DNA from: Bdellovibrionales bacterium
GTDB taxonomy: Bacteria > Bdellovibrionota > UBA1018 > JADZFF01
Assembly: GCA_020850015.1 (NCBI GenBank)
Contig: JADZFF010000200.1
Span: forward strand, 1-42,007
Length of the DNA: 42,007 bases
Direction of reading: 5' to 3'
The notes beneath the pieces were generated by a model, which did not search any database, was not told where the DNA came from, and saw nothing but the letters and a program-made list of their open reading frames with translations. Below, in pieces: positions 1-6,389 of the stretch (positions are counted from its first letter, which is position 1; every line of letters starts with the position of its first letter). Position numbers and translations under genes: made by a program.

Positions 1-1535
1 AGGCACAGCCTGAGCTCCCTGCCCTGGAAGACGCCCAGGATGGCAGTTTGCCCCTTGGCCATGGCGCGCCCGTAGTTGGTGCCCACGCAGTGCCCTTGCC
101 GCTTGCCCCACCGCAGCAGCGTGGCCGTGGTCCTGGGCCACACCAGGCGGAGCCCGTCCCGACGCATGCCCCGCAGCGGCCCCAGCGCCATGCCCGGCCC
201 GGGCAGGGGCCTGCGCTCGGCCAGGCCCTCCAGCCTGGACGCCTGCCTGACCAGGCGGTCGTGCAGCTCCACGACGGTGGACCAGTTGCCGGGCCGGATG
301 CCATGCGGGAACTCACGGCGCTGCCGGTCGCTCAGCCTGGACGCGTCGCTCCACCGCAGCAGCAATGCGCCTGCGTCCAGGGCCATGGGCAGCGGGCTGT
401 GGGCGTCGGACAGGCCATGGCCCAGGTCCACTTCCTTCGGGCGCAAGGCGGCAATGGCCTTCGCGGGCGAGCACAGCGCCAGGAAGGCACCCAGGCGCTT
501 GGCCGCTTCGCGTGGCAGGCTGTCCTGCAGGCCCCGTTCGCCCCGCAGGGCGTCCGCCAAGGCCACGCGCTGCTCCGGGGAGTAGCCTGTCGCTGCGTCC
601 ACCAGGGACGACAGCGCCACCAGGCCGGTGTTCAGGGACGGCGGACAATGCGCTTGGCGATCATGCGGCGGGGCCCATGCCAGCCTCGTGGACAGCCAGG
701 CCGTTGCCGTCCTGCCGCCATGGCCGAGTACGGCCTGCGCAAGGCGGCGTAGACCGCCGTGCCGCAGGGCCTTGCGCCATGCGCGCGAATGCAGGGCCCG
801 TTCGTGGCCGTCCCATACGTCGTACGGGATCGGCTGGGGCAGCGGGAACGAAGGCAGCACGGACGCCGTCAGGCCGTCCAGGCAGCATACAGCAGCGTAC
901 CTGATGGCGTCCGTGCCCGGCGTGACGTGCTGGTCGGCGCGGGCATTATGGACGCCTGTCTCCCAGGCCGGGGCGTACACGCCGCCATGGGCACCCAGCC
1001 ACGCCGCAGCGGCCCTGTCCGCGTCCGTGGGGCATGGCACGACCATCTTCTCCAGGCGCTCCAGCTCGGCGTCCGTGTTGTACCACGCCGAATGTCGCCT
1101 GGCCATTGGGATCGTAGGCACCAGCCACGGGGCCCACACCCACCTGGCGGACCGGGGCGGCAGCTCCAGCGCCACGTAGTGGGGCATGGCCTCGTCCGCC
1201 GGCTGGGTGGGATCAAAAGCCAGGTGGCCCTCGCGCCACCGCCGCTCCACGACGCGCAGGGGTTTGTCCCGCTGGTTGACGACCTTGGCCCATGGACCAC
1301 GTCCACGCAGGAAGGCGATGGCGGCCACCTCGACCAGGCCGTTGCCCTCCCTGGTCCAGCCAGCGGCTATGGGGTCGGCAACGTCGACCCCCATCAGGCC
1401 GTTGCCGAAGGCGGCATGGTGGAGCTCCCTGCCCCACTCCAGGACGGCATGGCCCTTGAAGGCAAGCACCAGGGAGCGTGCGTCGCCCAGGCAGGCAAGG
1501 TGCTCCCCATCGTGCAGGACCCTCCGCCTGCTCAC
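1..1535 (-). CDS. PcfJ-like protein, C-terminus cut by window edge
   Basis: An open frame of 511 codons runs off the left edge of the window without a stop. The start is GTG at 1535, overlapping the TGA of the upstream gene (GTGA), which is the coupling used throughout this strand. The last visible residues (about 478-511) contain GHCVGTNYGRAMAKGQ followed by a hydrophobic strand and RELRLC. This matches the core of the PcfJ-like family, where a W/G-x-Q-x-HCVG-x-Y segment precedes beta strands. The first 470 residues are not recognised; they are rich in Trp, Arg and Leu and lack signal peptides or membrane segments. PcfJ-like proteins are known from conjugative plasmids and are common in large phages, but their biochemical role is unclear. 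Frame and start are firm; the family call rests on the short C-terminal block. Confidence 0.75.
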   Translation of the reverse strand, partial: MSRRRVLHDGEHLACLGDARSLVLAFKGHAVLEWGRELHHAAFGNGLMGVDVADPIAAGWTREGNGLVEVAAIAFLRGRGPWAKVVNQRDKPLRVVERRWREGHLAFDPTQPADEAMPHYVALELPPRSARWVWAPWLVPTIPMARRHSAWYNTDAELERLEKMVVPCPTDADRAAAAWLGAHGGVYAPAWETGVHNARADQHVTPGTDAIRYAAVCCLDGLTASVLPSFPLPQPIPYDVWDGHERALHSRAWRKALRHGGLRRLAQAVLGHGGRTATAWLSTRLAWAPPHDRQAHCPPSLNTGLVALSSLVDAATGYSPEQRVALADALRGERGLQDSLPREAAKRLGAFLALCSPAKAIAALRPKEVDLGHGLSDAHSPLPMALDAGALLLRWSDASRLSDRQRREFPHGIRPGNWSTVVELHDRLVRQASRLEGLAERRPLPGPGMALGPLRGMRRDGLRLVWPRTTATLLRWGKRQGHCVGTNYGRAMAKGQTAILGVFQGRELRLC

Positions 1536-1714
1536 CGCCAGCCCTCGAACAGAGGCCATAGGTACGTACGCACCAGGTCCACGCCCGTGAGCGCATGGAA
1601 GCCACTGGAGAACGTGAAGACCAGCAGGAAGAGGATGATGGAGGCCAGCAGGAATGTAGCGACCGCGATTATCACGAGGACGCAGGCCTGGAGGGCGCGC
1701 TCAAAGATGGACAT
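1532..1714 (-). CDS. small single-span membrane protein (60 aa)
   Basis: The 60-residue product begins MSIFERALQACVLVIIAVAT and is hydrophobic from about residue 9 to 36, giving one clear transmembrane helix (possibly a tight hairpin), followed by a short polar tail ending LWPLFEGWR. A GGTGGAG ribosome-binding site lies just upstream of the ATG. The gene begins two bases after the upstream stop and its own TGA overlaps the GTG of the PcfJ-like gene, so translation is probably coupled. No family was recognised. Its neighbours are three more small membrane proteins, which suggests a shared envelope-related role, but that is inference. Confidence 0.8.
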   Translation of the reverse strand: MSIFERALQACVLVIIAVATFLLASIILFLLVFTFSSGFHALTGVDLVRTYLWPLFEGWR

Positions 1715-1716
1715 AC

Positions 1717-2235
1717 CTACTCCACCACCAGGATGATGGCGCCCGCCTCGGCCCTTGCGAGCACGTTCCGCAGCGCGTCCAGCCCCAGCACGGGGCCGTC
1801 GTGGACCGCGCCCGTGGCCGCCACCACGTACCTGACGTGGGCCCCGACCTGGCGGCCAGCGGCCGCCGCCTCGGCCGCGGCCAGGCCCCTGCGGAAGGCC
1901 TCCAGGCCCTGCACTCGCATGCGCTTGGACGGCAGCTTCGTGCCCTCCTTGGGCGGGCGCGCCTTCTTGGCCTTGGCCGCCTTTGCCTTGGGCCCCTTGG
2001 CCGCCTTTGCCTTTGCCTTCTTTTTCGCCATAGCTTCTTTCTCCTCGTTAACTGCCCGCAGGTGCCCGCCCAGCGCCGCCGATGCGTGCTCGAGGGGCAC
2101 CAGCTTGTCGTCCAGGCCCGTGGGCGGTTTGTCCCGGCGGCTGCGGCCCCTGCCGGCGATCATCGCCAGGAACAGGATGGCCAGGCCACCGGGGACCAGC
2201 GGCAGCAGGCACATCATGATGAGTGAGTCCATCAT
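1717..2235 (-). CDS. membrane-anchored Ala/Lys-rich protein (172 aa)
   Basis: The start chosen is the ATG at 2235, which overlaps the TGA of the 47-residue gene upstream. Residues 4-25 (SLIMMCLLPLVPGGLAILFL) form a transmembrane helix, followed by a basic RGRSRRDK stretch. Residues about 69-100 are an Ala/Lys repeat tract of the AKAKAAKGPKAKAAKAKKA type resembling histone H1-like tails. The last 70 residues are a small mixed domain. Inside the frame, ATG 2031 is preceded by GAGGAGAAAG, a good Shine-Dalgarno sequence, so a shorter 104-residue soluble basic product could also be made. The alternative frame over 2048-2242 is Pro/Arg-rich and was rejected as a shadow. The function is unknown; nucleic-acid binding by the basic tract is an inference. 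Confidence 0.72.
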   Translation of the reverse strand: MMDSLIMMCLLPLVPGGLAILFLAMIAGRGRSRRDKPPTGLDDKLVPLEHASAALGGHLRAVNEEKEAMAKKKAKAKAAKGPKAKAAKAKKARPPKEGTKLPSKRMRVQGLEAFRRGLAAAEAAAAGRQVGAHVRYVVAATGAVHDGPVLGLDALRNVLARAEAGAIILVVE

Positions 2236-2375
2236 GGTGCACCGTCCAGTGCTGCTACTAACGCCATAGCGAACAGCGCCCCTGCTGCGTGGTGCATACC
2301 CAACGCATACTCGGCCCATGCTGCCAGGCCCATAAGAGCCAAGCCCAGCAACGCGGTGCATACCCCGGCGCTCAT
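2232..2375 (-). CDS. tiny two-helix membrane protein (47 aa)
   Basis: A 47-codon gene, short enough to be missed by usual cut-offs. It starts at ATG 2375, overlapping the TGA of the preceding gene (ATGA), and its own TGA overlaps ATG 2235 of the next, so it fits exactly between two neighbours. The product, beginning MSAGVCTALLGLALMGLAAW, has two hydrophobic stretches (about 5-20 and 30-43) separated by the polar loop AEYALGMHHA. It is probably a membrane hairpin. No family was recognised. Support comes from the precise double overlap and the hydrophobic composition, which the other frames lack. Confidence 0.72.
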   Translation of the reverse strand: MSAGVCTALLGLALMGLAAWAEYALGMHHAAGALFAMALVAALDGAP

Positions 2376-2551
2376 TCGGGGCCGTCCTTGCCTTCAGCGT
2401 CTTGGGCCATTGCGTCGAAGGCCGCGATCGTGCACAGGAGGGCCACCGACAGGGCCAGTCCGGCAGCGTGCGGGTACTCGTATGCTGCCAGCACCACGCC
2501 TACGGCCGTGGCCACTACCGCCGAGGCCGTGTAGGCCATGTGCGCCCTCAT
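2372..2551 (-). CDS. small two-helix membrane protein (59 aa)
   Basis: A 59-codon gene starting at ATG 2551, overlapping the stop of the upstream gene by the ATGA arrangement and ending in a TGA that overlaps the next ATG. The product starts MRAHMAYTASAVVATAVGVV and has two hydrophobic helices (about 7-24 and 31-46), then an acidic tail ending DAEGKDGPE. It resembles the 47-residue neighbour in layout, so the two may be partners or diverged duplicates. No function was recognised. Confidence 0.75.
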   Translation of the reverse strand: MRAHMAYTASAVVATAVGVVLAAYEYPHAAGLALSVALLCTIAAFDAMAQDAEGKDGPE

Positions 2552-2907
2552 TCGGCCCCGAACCTCTCGCGCAGGCGGGTGAGGGCGGCGACCCAGGAGT
2601 CGCGCGTGCCAAGCCCATACCCAGCGTCTTTCAGGGCCTCGAACTCCCTGACCATCTCGCGTATCGCGTACTGCGCCTCCCTGATCGCTGCCAGGTCTTC
2701 GGACGGCTGGGCGGTAATGGCCATGTGTGCAAGCGTTTCGCTAGCTATTGCGTCGTTGCGTCCGTTGATATTGTCCGCGATCCGTTCCAACACCCCCCTG
2801 AGCCGCGCGTTCTCAGCGCGGAGGGCAGCAAGCTTCGATGCCTCGATTGTGACCGTGGCGTCTTTTGTCGCTGCGTCTGGGTCGTAAAATGGATTTTTTT
2901 CGCTCAT
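2548..2907 (-). CDS. coiled-coil hypothetical protein (119 aa)
   Basis: The start is ATG 2907 (MSEKNPFYDPDAATKDATVT), with GAGGAAGCGAG directly upstream and an ATGA overlap with the preceding gene. The frame stays open far upstream, but that extension is Arg/Gly/Pro-rich and is a shadow of the neighbouring gene. The product is soluble and mostly helical. Residues about 23-50 carry heptad-like Leu spacing (LAALRAENARLRGVLERI), typical of a short coiled coil, and the C-terminal half is amphipathic. No known domain was recognised. It may be a small oligomeric adaptor, but this is inference. Confidence 0.8.
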   Translation of the reverse strand: MSEKNPFYDPDAATKDATVTIEASKLAALRAENARLRGVLERIADNINGRNDAIASETLAHMAITAQPSEDLAAIREAQYAIREMVREFEALKDAGYGLGTRDSWVAALTRLRERFGAE

Positions 2908-4079
2908 CTCGCTTCCTCCCCGAGGACCCTCTTGGCGAGGGACATTGTGTACCCGGCCATGGCGAGCTCGGAGTAGTCCGGCTTGCCCTTGACGCCCTGG
3001 AAGGCCTGCTCGACGTCCCTCACGGCCTTCTCCAGGGCCCCGAAGGGCATGTGGTCTCTTGCCAGCGGGTACAGCAGGCACTGCAGGCGGTCGGTGGGGC
3101 CTGGGGCGGCGTCCACGGGGCACGGGCCGTGGTCGCATGGGTCCGCTGCGCCCTCGGCCCGGTGCACCACGTAGTACAGGTCGTCCGCGGCGAACGGAGC
3201 GCCGGTGCCGTCTGCCCGCCAGTAGACGTGGCTGGCCCGGCCCGGCAGCAGGCCCTTCAGCGGGTACTCCATGAACGCAGGGTGCGACGCTTCCAGGACC
3301 ACGACCTCGCCGCCCTTGGTCATGCACCTTTGGCCAGGTACGAACCGGGCCAACCCCTTGGCCGGCTCCTCCCACTCCGAGACCAGGTCCAGGTTGGACA
3401 CCTCGCCGGCGTGCCAGTGGCCCTGCTCCGTCCAGGTGGCGTACATCAAATCACCGTCGCAGGCATAGTATCTGCCGGTCCATGGGTACGTGCTTTCGTA
3501 CTGGCTGTTGGCGTCGTCGCCAGCGCACCTGTTGACCACCCTGGCCTTGCGGCCATCCCTCGTCATGTAGCTCTTGCCGGCCTCGATCTTCATCCTATTC
3601 GTTCTCCCTATTCCCAGCGGCCGCACGCCGCACATCGCCTTGCGTCCACCGTCGTAGCCCACCGCCCCGGCCACCCTGCGGGACAGGTCCTGGCCGTCCA
3701 CGATGGCGTCCTGCAATATGGTCCTGCGCAGCACCCACTCGGCGTTCTCCGCGTGCGGGCTCTGGAAGCCAACCCAGTCGTCTCCGGCGTCGCTCTCCTG
3801 CAGGAAGCCGCCCACGACCTTTGCCATGCGCCGGAGGAGCGCAATGGCTTCCGGGGACGACGACATGTTGACCTCCATGGCGTCCAGGCCATGGTGGGAG
3901 GTGCGGGCCACGTATACCTGCGGCAGGGGCTTGTGGGCCAAGACCGGACCCACGTACAGGAAGCTATGGTCCGCGTAGTGTGTGGCCTGCACAACGGGGT
4001 GGCCCAGGCCGGTCAGGAGCGTGGCCACCCCGTCCACGCCGTGTCTGCCATTAATGAGCAGCCTTGCGTCTATGCCCAT
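2904..4079 (-). CDS. two-part hypothetical phage protein, possible fusion (391 aa)
   Basis: The start is ATG 4079 (MGIDARLLINGRHGVDGVAT), preceded by GGAAGA and two bases after the upstream stop. Residues 1-162 form an alpha/beta domain with the segment VARTSHHGLDAMEVNMSS. Residues from 163 begin MKIEAGKSYMTRDGRKARVV, which looks like the first residues of an independent small phage protein. That internal ATG (3593) has its own GGGAGA sequence twelve bases upstream. No stop codon separates the two parts, so this is either a gene fusion or a loss of the stop between two coupled genes, with possible internal initiation. The C-terminal part includes the Trp/Tyr-rich segment TWTEQGHWHAGEVSNL. The function is unknown. 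Confidence 0.75.
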   Translation of the reverse strand: MGIDARLLINGRHGVDGVATLLTGLGHPVVQATHYADHSFLYVGPVLAHKPLPQVYVARTSHHGLDAMEVNMSSSPEAIALLRRMAKVVGGFLQESDAGDDWVGFQSPHAENAEWVLRRTILQDAIVDGQDLSRRVAGAVGYDGGRKAMCGVRPLGIGRTNRMKIEAGKSYMTRDGRKARVVNRCAGDDANSQYESTYPWTGRYYACDGDLMYATWTEQGHWHAGEVSNLDLVSEWEEPAKGLARFVPGQRCMTKGGEVVVLEASHPAFMEYPLKGLLPGRASHVYWRADGTGAPFAADDLYYVVHRAEGAADPCDHGPCPVDAAPGPTDRLQCLLYPLARDHMPFGALEKAVRDVEQAFQGVKGKPDYSELAMAGYTMSLAKRVLGEEAR

Positions 4080-4081
4080 GA

Positions 4082-4312
4082 TCAGTCTTCCAGCAGCGCT
4101 ACAGCAAAGGCCCACCCGACGACTGCCATCCCCAAAAGGACGCCAATGGAACAGGCAACCCAATAGACCATTGCGGGGAGCCAGTCTATCCCTTCCACCT
4201 TTGCGCAACCGGCGGCCACCCACGCGTACATTCCGAGCCCGAATGTGGCCAGTATTGTTCTGGCCACTATTTTCTCGTACCGTTTTGCTCGTTGCTTTTT
4301 CTTGTTAGCCAT
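4082..4312 (-). CDS. small two-span membrane protein (76 aa)
   Basis: The start is ATG 4312 (MANKKKQRAKRYEKIVARTI), giving a strongly basic N-terminus expected to stay in the cytoplasm. Two hydrophobic helices follow, about residues 19-37 and 46-73, with the loop KVEGIDWLP between them. The first eight bases overlap the end of the upstream gene. It is probably an inner-membrane hairpin with both ends inside, by the positive-inside rule. No family was recognised. Upstream in-frame sequence is out-of-frame neighbour sequence and was excluded. Confidence 0.78.
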   Translation of the reverse strand: MANKKKQRAKRYEKIVARTILATFGLGMYAWVAAGCAKVEGIDWLPAMVYWVACSIGVLLGMAVVGWAFAVALLED

Positions 4313-4886
4313 TTGCGCCCCTCTCGAGTTCGTATAGCGAATGCGGCACGTACCTGCCTTCCAGCAGCAGCTCCAGGGCGTAGATACACGCTTCGATCTC
4401 TGTGTTTGACAGCGGCGCGGGGTCCTTCTTGCGGTCCGGCGCCATGGCCACCGCGAAGCACACGGACCCATGCCTCGGGCCCATGCCGTACTCGTGCGGC
4501 CCGCTGCCCTGGTGGTACCAGCCGTCGTAGTTCTTGGTGGCGAAGTACGCCCTGCGCAGCGTCGTACCGCCCTTCACGAGGTCCGCGATGGCCGCCTTGA
4601 CCTCGCTCCGGTCGTCGCCTACCAGCTTGGTGACTTCCATCTTCACGTACAGGACCTTCTCCGCCAGGGCCGCCTTCTCCAGGTCCACGTTTTCCAGGGC
4701 CATGCGCTTGAAGCGTTCTAGCCTTGACAGTTGGCTGTATAGCTTTTGGGTGACTTCTCGGTGCCGGGCGTTTTCTTCCTCGAGGCTTTTGGTCACCATA
4801 GTCCTTTCCTTCTCGATCTCAAGCAACGTCATGTTACCATCCTCGCACGCTTTGCAGGACCGCTCAGCCGCTAAACGAGCCTCCAT
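4305..4886 (-). CDS. coiled-coil hypothetical protein (193 aa)
   Basis: The start chosen is ATG 4886 (MEARLAAERSCKACEDGNMT), with TGGAG seven bases upstream and a 16-base overlap with the preceding gene. ATG 4832 (MTLLEIEKERTM) with GAGG is an equally reasonable start, giving 175 residues. Residues about 19-90 are highly charged and helical (SLEEENARHREVTQKLYSQL), predicting a coiled coil. The second half is a compact region with the segment YFATKNYDGWYHQGSGPHEY and a helical C-terminus. It is soluble, with no known domain recognised. The gene overlaps the next membrane protein by eight bases. Confidence 0.75.
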   Translation of the reverse strand: MEARLAAERSCKACEDGNMTLLEIEKERTMVTKSLEEENARHREVTQKLYSQLSRLERFKRMALENVDLEKAALAEKVLYVKMEVTKLVGDDRSEVKAAIADLVKGGTTLRRAYFATKNYDGWYHQGSGPHEYGMGPRHGSVCFAVAMAPDRKKDPAPLSNTEIEACIYALELLLEGRYVPHSLYELERGANG

Positions 4887-5140
4887 CGGGCGCTCCACAG
4901 GAGCTGGCGCACTCTTTCACGAGTCTGCCCGGTGGCCTCGGCGATCTCGTCCAGTGTGTATCCGCCTCTTGCGTACAGCAATGCGGCCTCGAGCCTGCGC
5001 GACGGAAGGAACTCCACCCACGCGGGCGCTGTCGGCCACGCCGCCACGCTCCTGCCGATGCAGTGCTCGACCTCGGCCCTGGGCGGCATCCCGTGCAGGC
5101 GCCTATGCGCCCACCAGAGTGCCCTGATCGCCACGGGCAC
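4871..5140 (-). CDS. sigma-70 region 4-like helix-turn-helix protein
   Basis: The C-terminal 40 residues read LEAALLYARGGYTLDEIAEA, then TGQTRERVRQLLWSARWRL. This is the pattern of sigma-70 region 4: a first helix, a TLDEIAE-type helix, then a recognition helix TRERVRQL. The product lacks regions 1-3, so it is not a full sigma factor. It more likely acts as a small DNA-binding regulator or appropriates host polymerase; this is inference. The start GTG 5140 is preferred because AGGGGG lies six bases upstream and it leaves a divergent promoter gap. ATG 5206 (MMVRFIHKT) with GGAAGG would add 22 residues and overlap the divergent lipoprotein gene. It is transcribed away from the plus-strand island. 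Confidence 0.75.
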   Translation of the reverse strand: MPVAIRALWWAHRRLHGMPPRAEVEHCIGRSVAAWPTAPAWVEFLPSRRLEAALLYARGGYTLDEIAEATGQTRERVRQLLWSARWRLV

Positions 5141-5189
5141 CGCAGGCCCCCTGCTGGACACCGCCGTTGGCCTGTGATATGTTTTGTGT
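5141..5189. promoter_or_regulatory. divergent intergenic region, candidate promoter
   Basis: This 49-base gap separates the leftward helix-turn-helix gene from the rightward lipoprotein gene, the only place in the left arm where transcription diverges. The plus strand contains TGTGATATGTTTTGTGTATG running into the lipoprotein start codon, which has no Shine-Dalgarno sequence. TGTGATAT could be an extended -10 element, giving a leaderless or very short leader. The helix-turn-helix neighbour could act here, but no operator repeat was seen. Confidence 0.3.
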
Positions 5190-5423
5190 ATGAAACGCAC
5201 CATCATTGCCTTCCTTCCCTGCCTCATGCTTATCAGCAGCGCCTGCGGGCCCTACGAGGTCGAGGTGACCCAGGAGAAGCCGCTGGAGGTCGAGCACAAG
5301 CTCGGGCTCGAGGACCTGCATGCCTGGCTGGAGCAGCTATGCGAAGCCAATGGCGAGGCCGACCCGTCGTCGTGCGCCGACGGCATGCTGGCCGACTTCG
5401 TCGTCTTCTCGGGGAAGCAATGA
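5190..5423 (+). CDS. small lipoprotein (77 aa)
   Basis: Starts at ATG 5190 (MKRTIIAFLPCLMLISSACG). It has a short basic n-region, a hydrophobic core and the lipobox ISSAC, with Cys19 as the predicted lipidated residue. The mature part is acidic, beginning CGPYEVEVTQEKPLEVE, and has two more cysteines (CEANGEADPSSC) that could form a disulfide in the periplasm. Its TGA overlaps the ATG of the next gene, so the two form a coupled plus-strand pair inside an otherwise leftward arm. No ribosome-binding site is visible. An outer-membrane spanin subunit is possible by size, but no partner spanin was identified. Surface exclusion is another option. Confidence 0.78.
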   Translation: MKRTIIAFLPCLMLISSACGPYEVEVTQEKPLEVEHKLGLEDLHAWLEQLCEANGEADPSSCADGMLADFVVFSGKQ

Positions 5424-5992
5424 CGCTGCCCGACGAGCGGCTTTACGCCGTCATCAAGACGCGTGAGTTCCTGCGGTCCCTTATGGACCCGTCCGCCACG
5501 CCGCGTGTTCCGCGCGAGGTCAGGAAGCAGGCCTATTCCTGCCTGCGCCACTACCCCGACCCGCTGGACATGGAATTGGTTGCCCACGCTGCCCCCGCGA
5601 GGTTTGCCGTGTCCGAGGGGCGCAGTGGTCCCTCGCGCCCGCTGCCCGGCCTGGAGGCTGCGGCCCGCATGGTCGACGAGGCCGCGGATGACTTTGGGCG
5701 GGACAACGACCCCATGGCTATGGAGCCCGTGCTGCGGGCCTTGGCGGATCAGATCCGCTCGCTGGTCCATGGCGTACGCGAGCATGGACCGGACCCAGCT
5801 TGGCCGAGTCACCACTCGTCCACGTACCCCAGCGCCCTGACCGTGGCCGACCTAGCGCTGTTCCTGTCCTCGCTGCCCGCCGAGGTCCTGTCCATGCCCC
5901 TGGCCTACTGCGACATTGGCCAAGGCGGAAACGGTGGCCGCACGCTCCTGGCCAGGGCCGGCGAGCACGGCGCCGAGGTCACGGCCGACTAG
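5420..5992 (+). CDS. BPSL0761-family protein (190 aa)
   Basis: The start ATG 5420 overlaps the lipoprotein stop. The first 60 residues (MTLPDERLYAVIKTREFLRS, then PSATPRVPREVRKQAYSCLR and HYPDP) match the BPSL0761 family seen in proteobacterial chromosomes and phages: TLPDER near the N-terminus, a TR-FL helix, then P-R-P-R-VR and a HYP motif. The family's function is unknown. The remaining 110 residues are an added region with an Asp-rich helix and a second block (LALFLSSLPAEVLSMPLAYC) not typical of the short family members. The 3' end overlaps the convergent zinc-ribbon gene by 141 bases. Confidence 0.8.
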   Translation: MTLPDERLYAVIKTREFLRSLMDPSATPRVPREVRKQAYSCLRHYPDPLDMELVAHAAPARFAVSEGRSGPSRPLPGLEAAARMVDEAADDFGRDNDPMAMEPVLRALADQIRSLVHGVREHGPDPAWPSHHSSTYPSALTVADLALFLSSLPAEVLSMPLAYCDIGQGGNGGRTLLARAGEHGAEVTAD

Positions 5993-6088
5993 GCTGTCGT
6001 CCATCGCGGGTACGCGTCCGCAATTGTGGCACTGCCAGGACAGGCTGGGGTTGATGGCCTTGCACCCTAGGCACAACCACTTAGCCAT
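5852..6088 (-). CDS. small zinc-ribbon protein (78 aa)
   Basis: Starts at ATG 6088 (MAKWLCLGCKAINPSLSWQC), overlapping the upstream stop. Cys6-x2-Cys9 and Cys20-x2-Cys23 (CHNCG) make a compact four-cysteine zinc ribbon in the first 25 residues, as in rubredoxin-like or ribbon-helix zinc proteins. The C-terminal 47 residues are low-complexity (Gly, Gln, Ala) and lie antisense to the end of the BPSL0761-family gene, so their sequence may be constrained by the other strand. No further domain was recognised. The ribbon probably binds nucleic acid or protein. Confidence 0.68.
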   Translation of the reverse strand: MAKWLCLGCKAINPSLSWQCHNCGRVPAMDDSLVGRDLGAVLAGPGQERAATVSALANVAVGQGHGQDLGGQRGQEQR

Positions 6089-6389
6089 CGCCGTTCTCCA
6101 CCAGCCTTTTGTCGCACTTCCGGCAGTAGCGCCAGCGCTCAAACAGACCCACGTACTCGGCGGCGTCGTGGCCATGCCTGCACGGGTCGAGGAAGTCGCT
6201 CGGCGAGATTCCGGTTGCAAGCGGGAGCTCGATGCCTTGCAGCGTACAAGGGGACACATTGGCAAGCACGCCGTCCAGCATCGCGTCATGCACCCGGTCC
6301 CTGAACTCGTCGGCCAGCTCGTCGTCCCTGCGCACGAGCGCCCTTCCGTTCACGTACACCACCCAGGCGTGCTGCTCTGGCTTATTCAC
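6081..6389 (-). CDS. small Cys/His-containing hypothetical protein (102 aa)
   Basis: The start taken is GTG 6389 (VNKPEQHAWVVYVNGRALVR), overlapping the upstream TAA. A longer in-frame extension is possible but reads as shadow sequence. The C-terminus contains CRHGHDAAEYVG and, twelve residues on, YCRKCDKRL. Together these give a possible Cys/His zinc site like those in neighbouring proteins. The rest is a mixed alpha/beta region. Its stop overlaps the start of the 78-residue zinc-ribbon gene, so the two are coupled. The function is unknown. Confidence 0.72.
   Translation of the reverse strand: MNKPEQHAWVVYVNGRALVRRDDELADEFRDRVHDAMLDGVLANVSPCTLQGIELPLATGISPSDFLDPCRHGHDAAEYVGLFERWRYCRKCDKRLVENGDG

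Noticed and set aside
48-1736. Long plus-strand open frames at 48-752 and 759-1736
   Set aside because: Pro/Arg/Gln-rich translations typical of the antisense strand of GC-rich genes; the minus strand here is fully explained by the PcfJ-like gene and its neighbour.
2048-2242. 64-codon minus-strand frame ending just before ATG 2031
   Set aside because: Its position would allow two separate genes, but its translation is Pro/Arg-rich, while the competing frame has a clear membrane helix.
2865-4166. 433-codon plus-strand frame
   Set aside because: Lies opposite the minus-strand genes at 2548-4079, which have ribosome-binding sites and coupled starts; its translation has shadow composition.
5190-5992. 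Lipoprotein plus BPSL0761 gene as an o-spanin/i-spanin pair
   Set aside because: The second product has no membrane anchor, so it cannot be an inner-membrane spanin.
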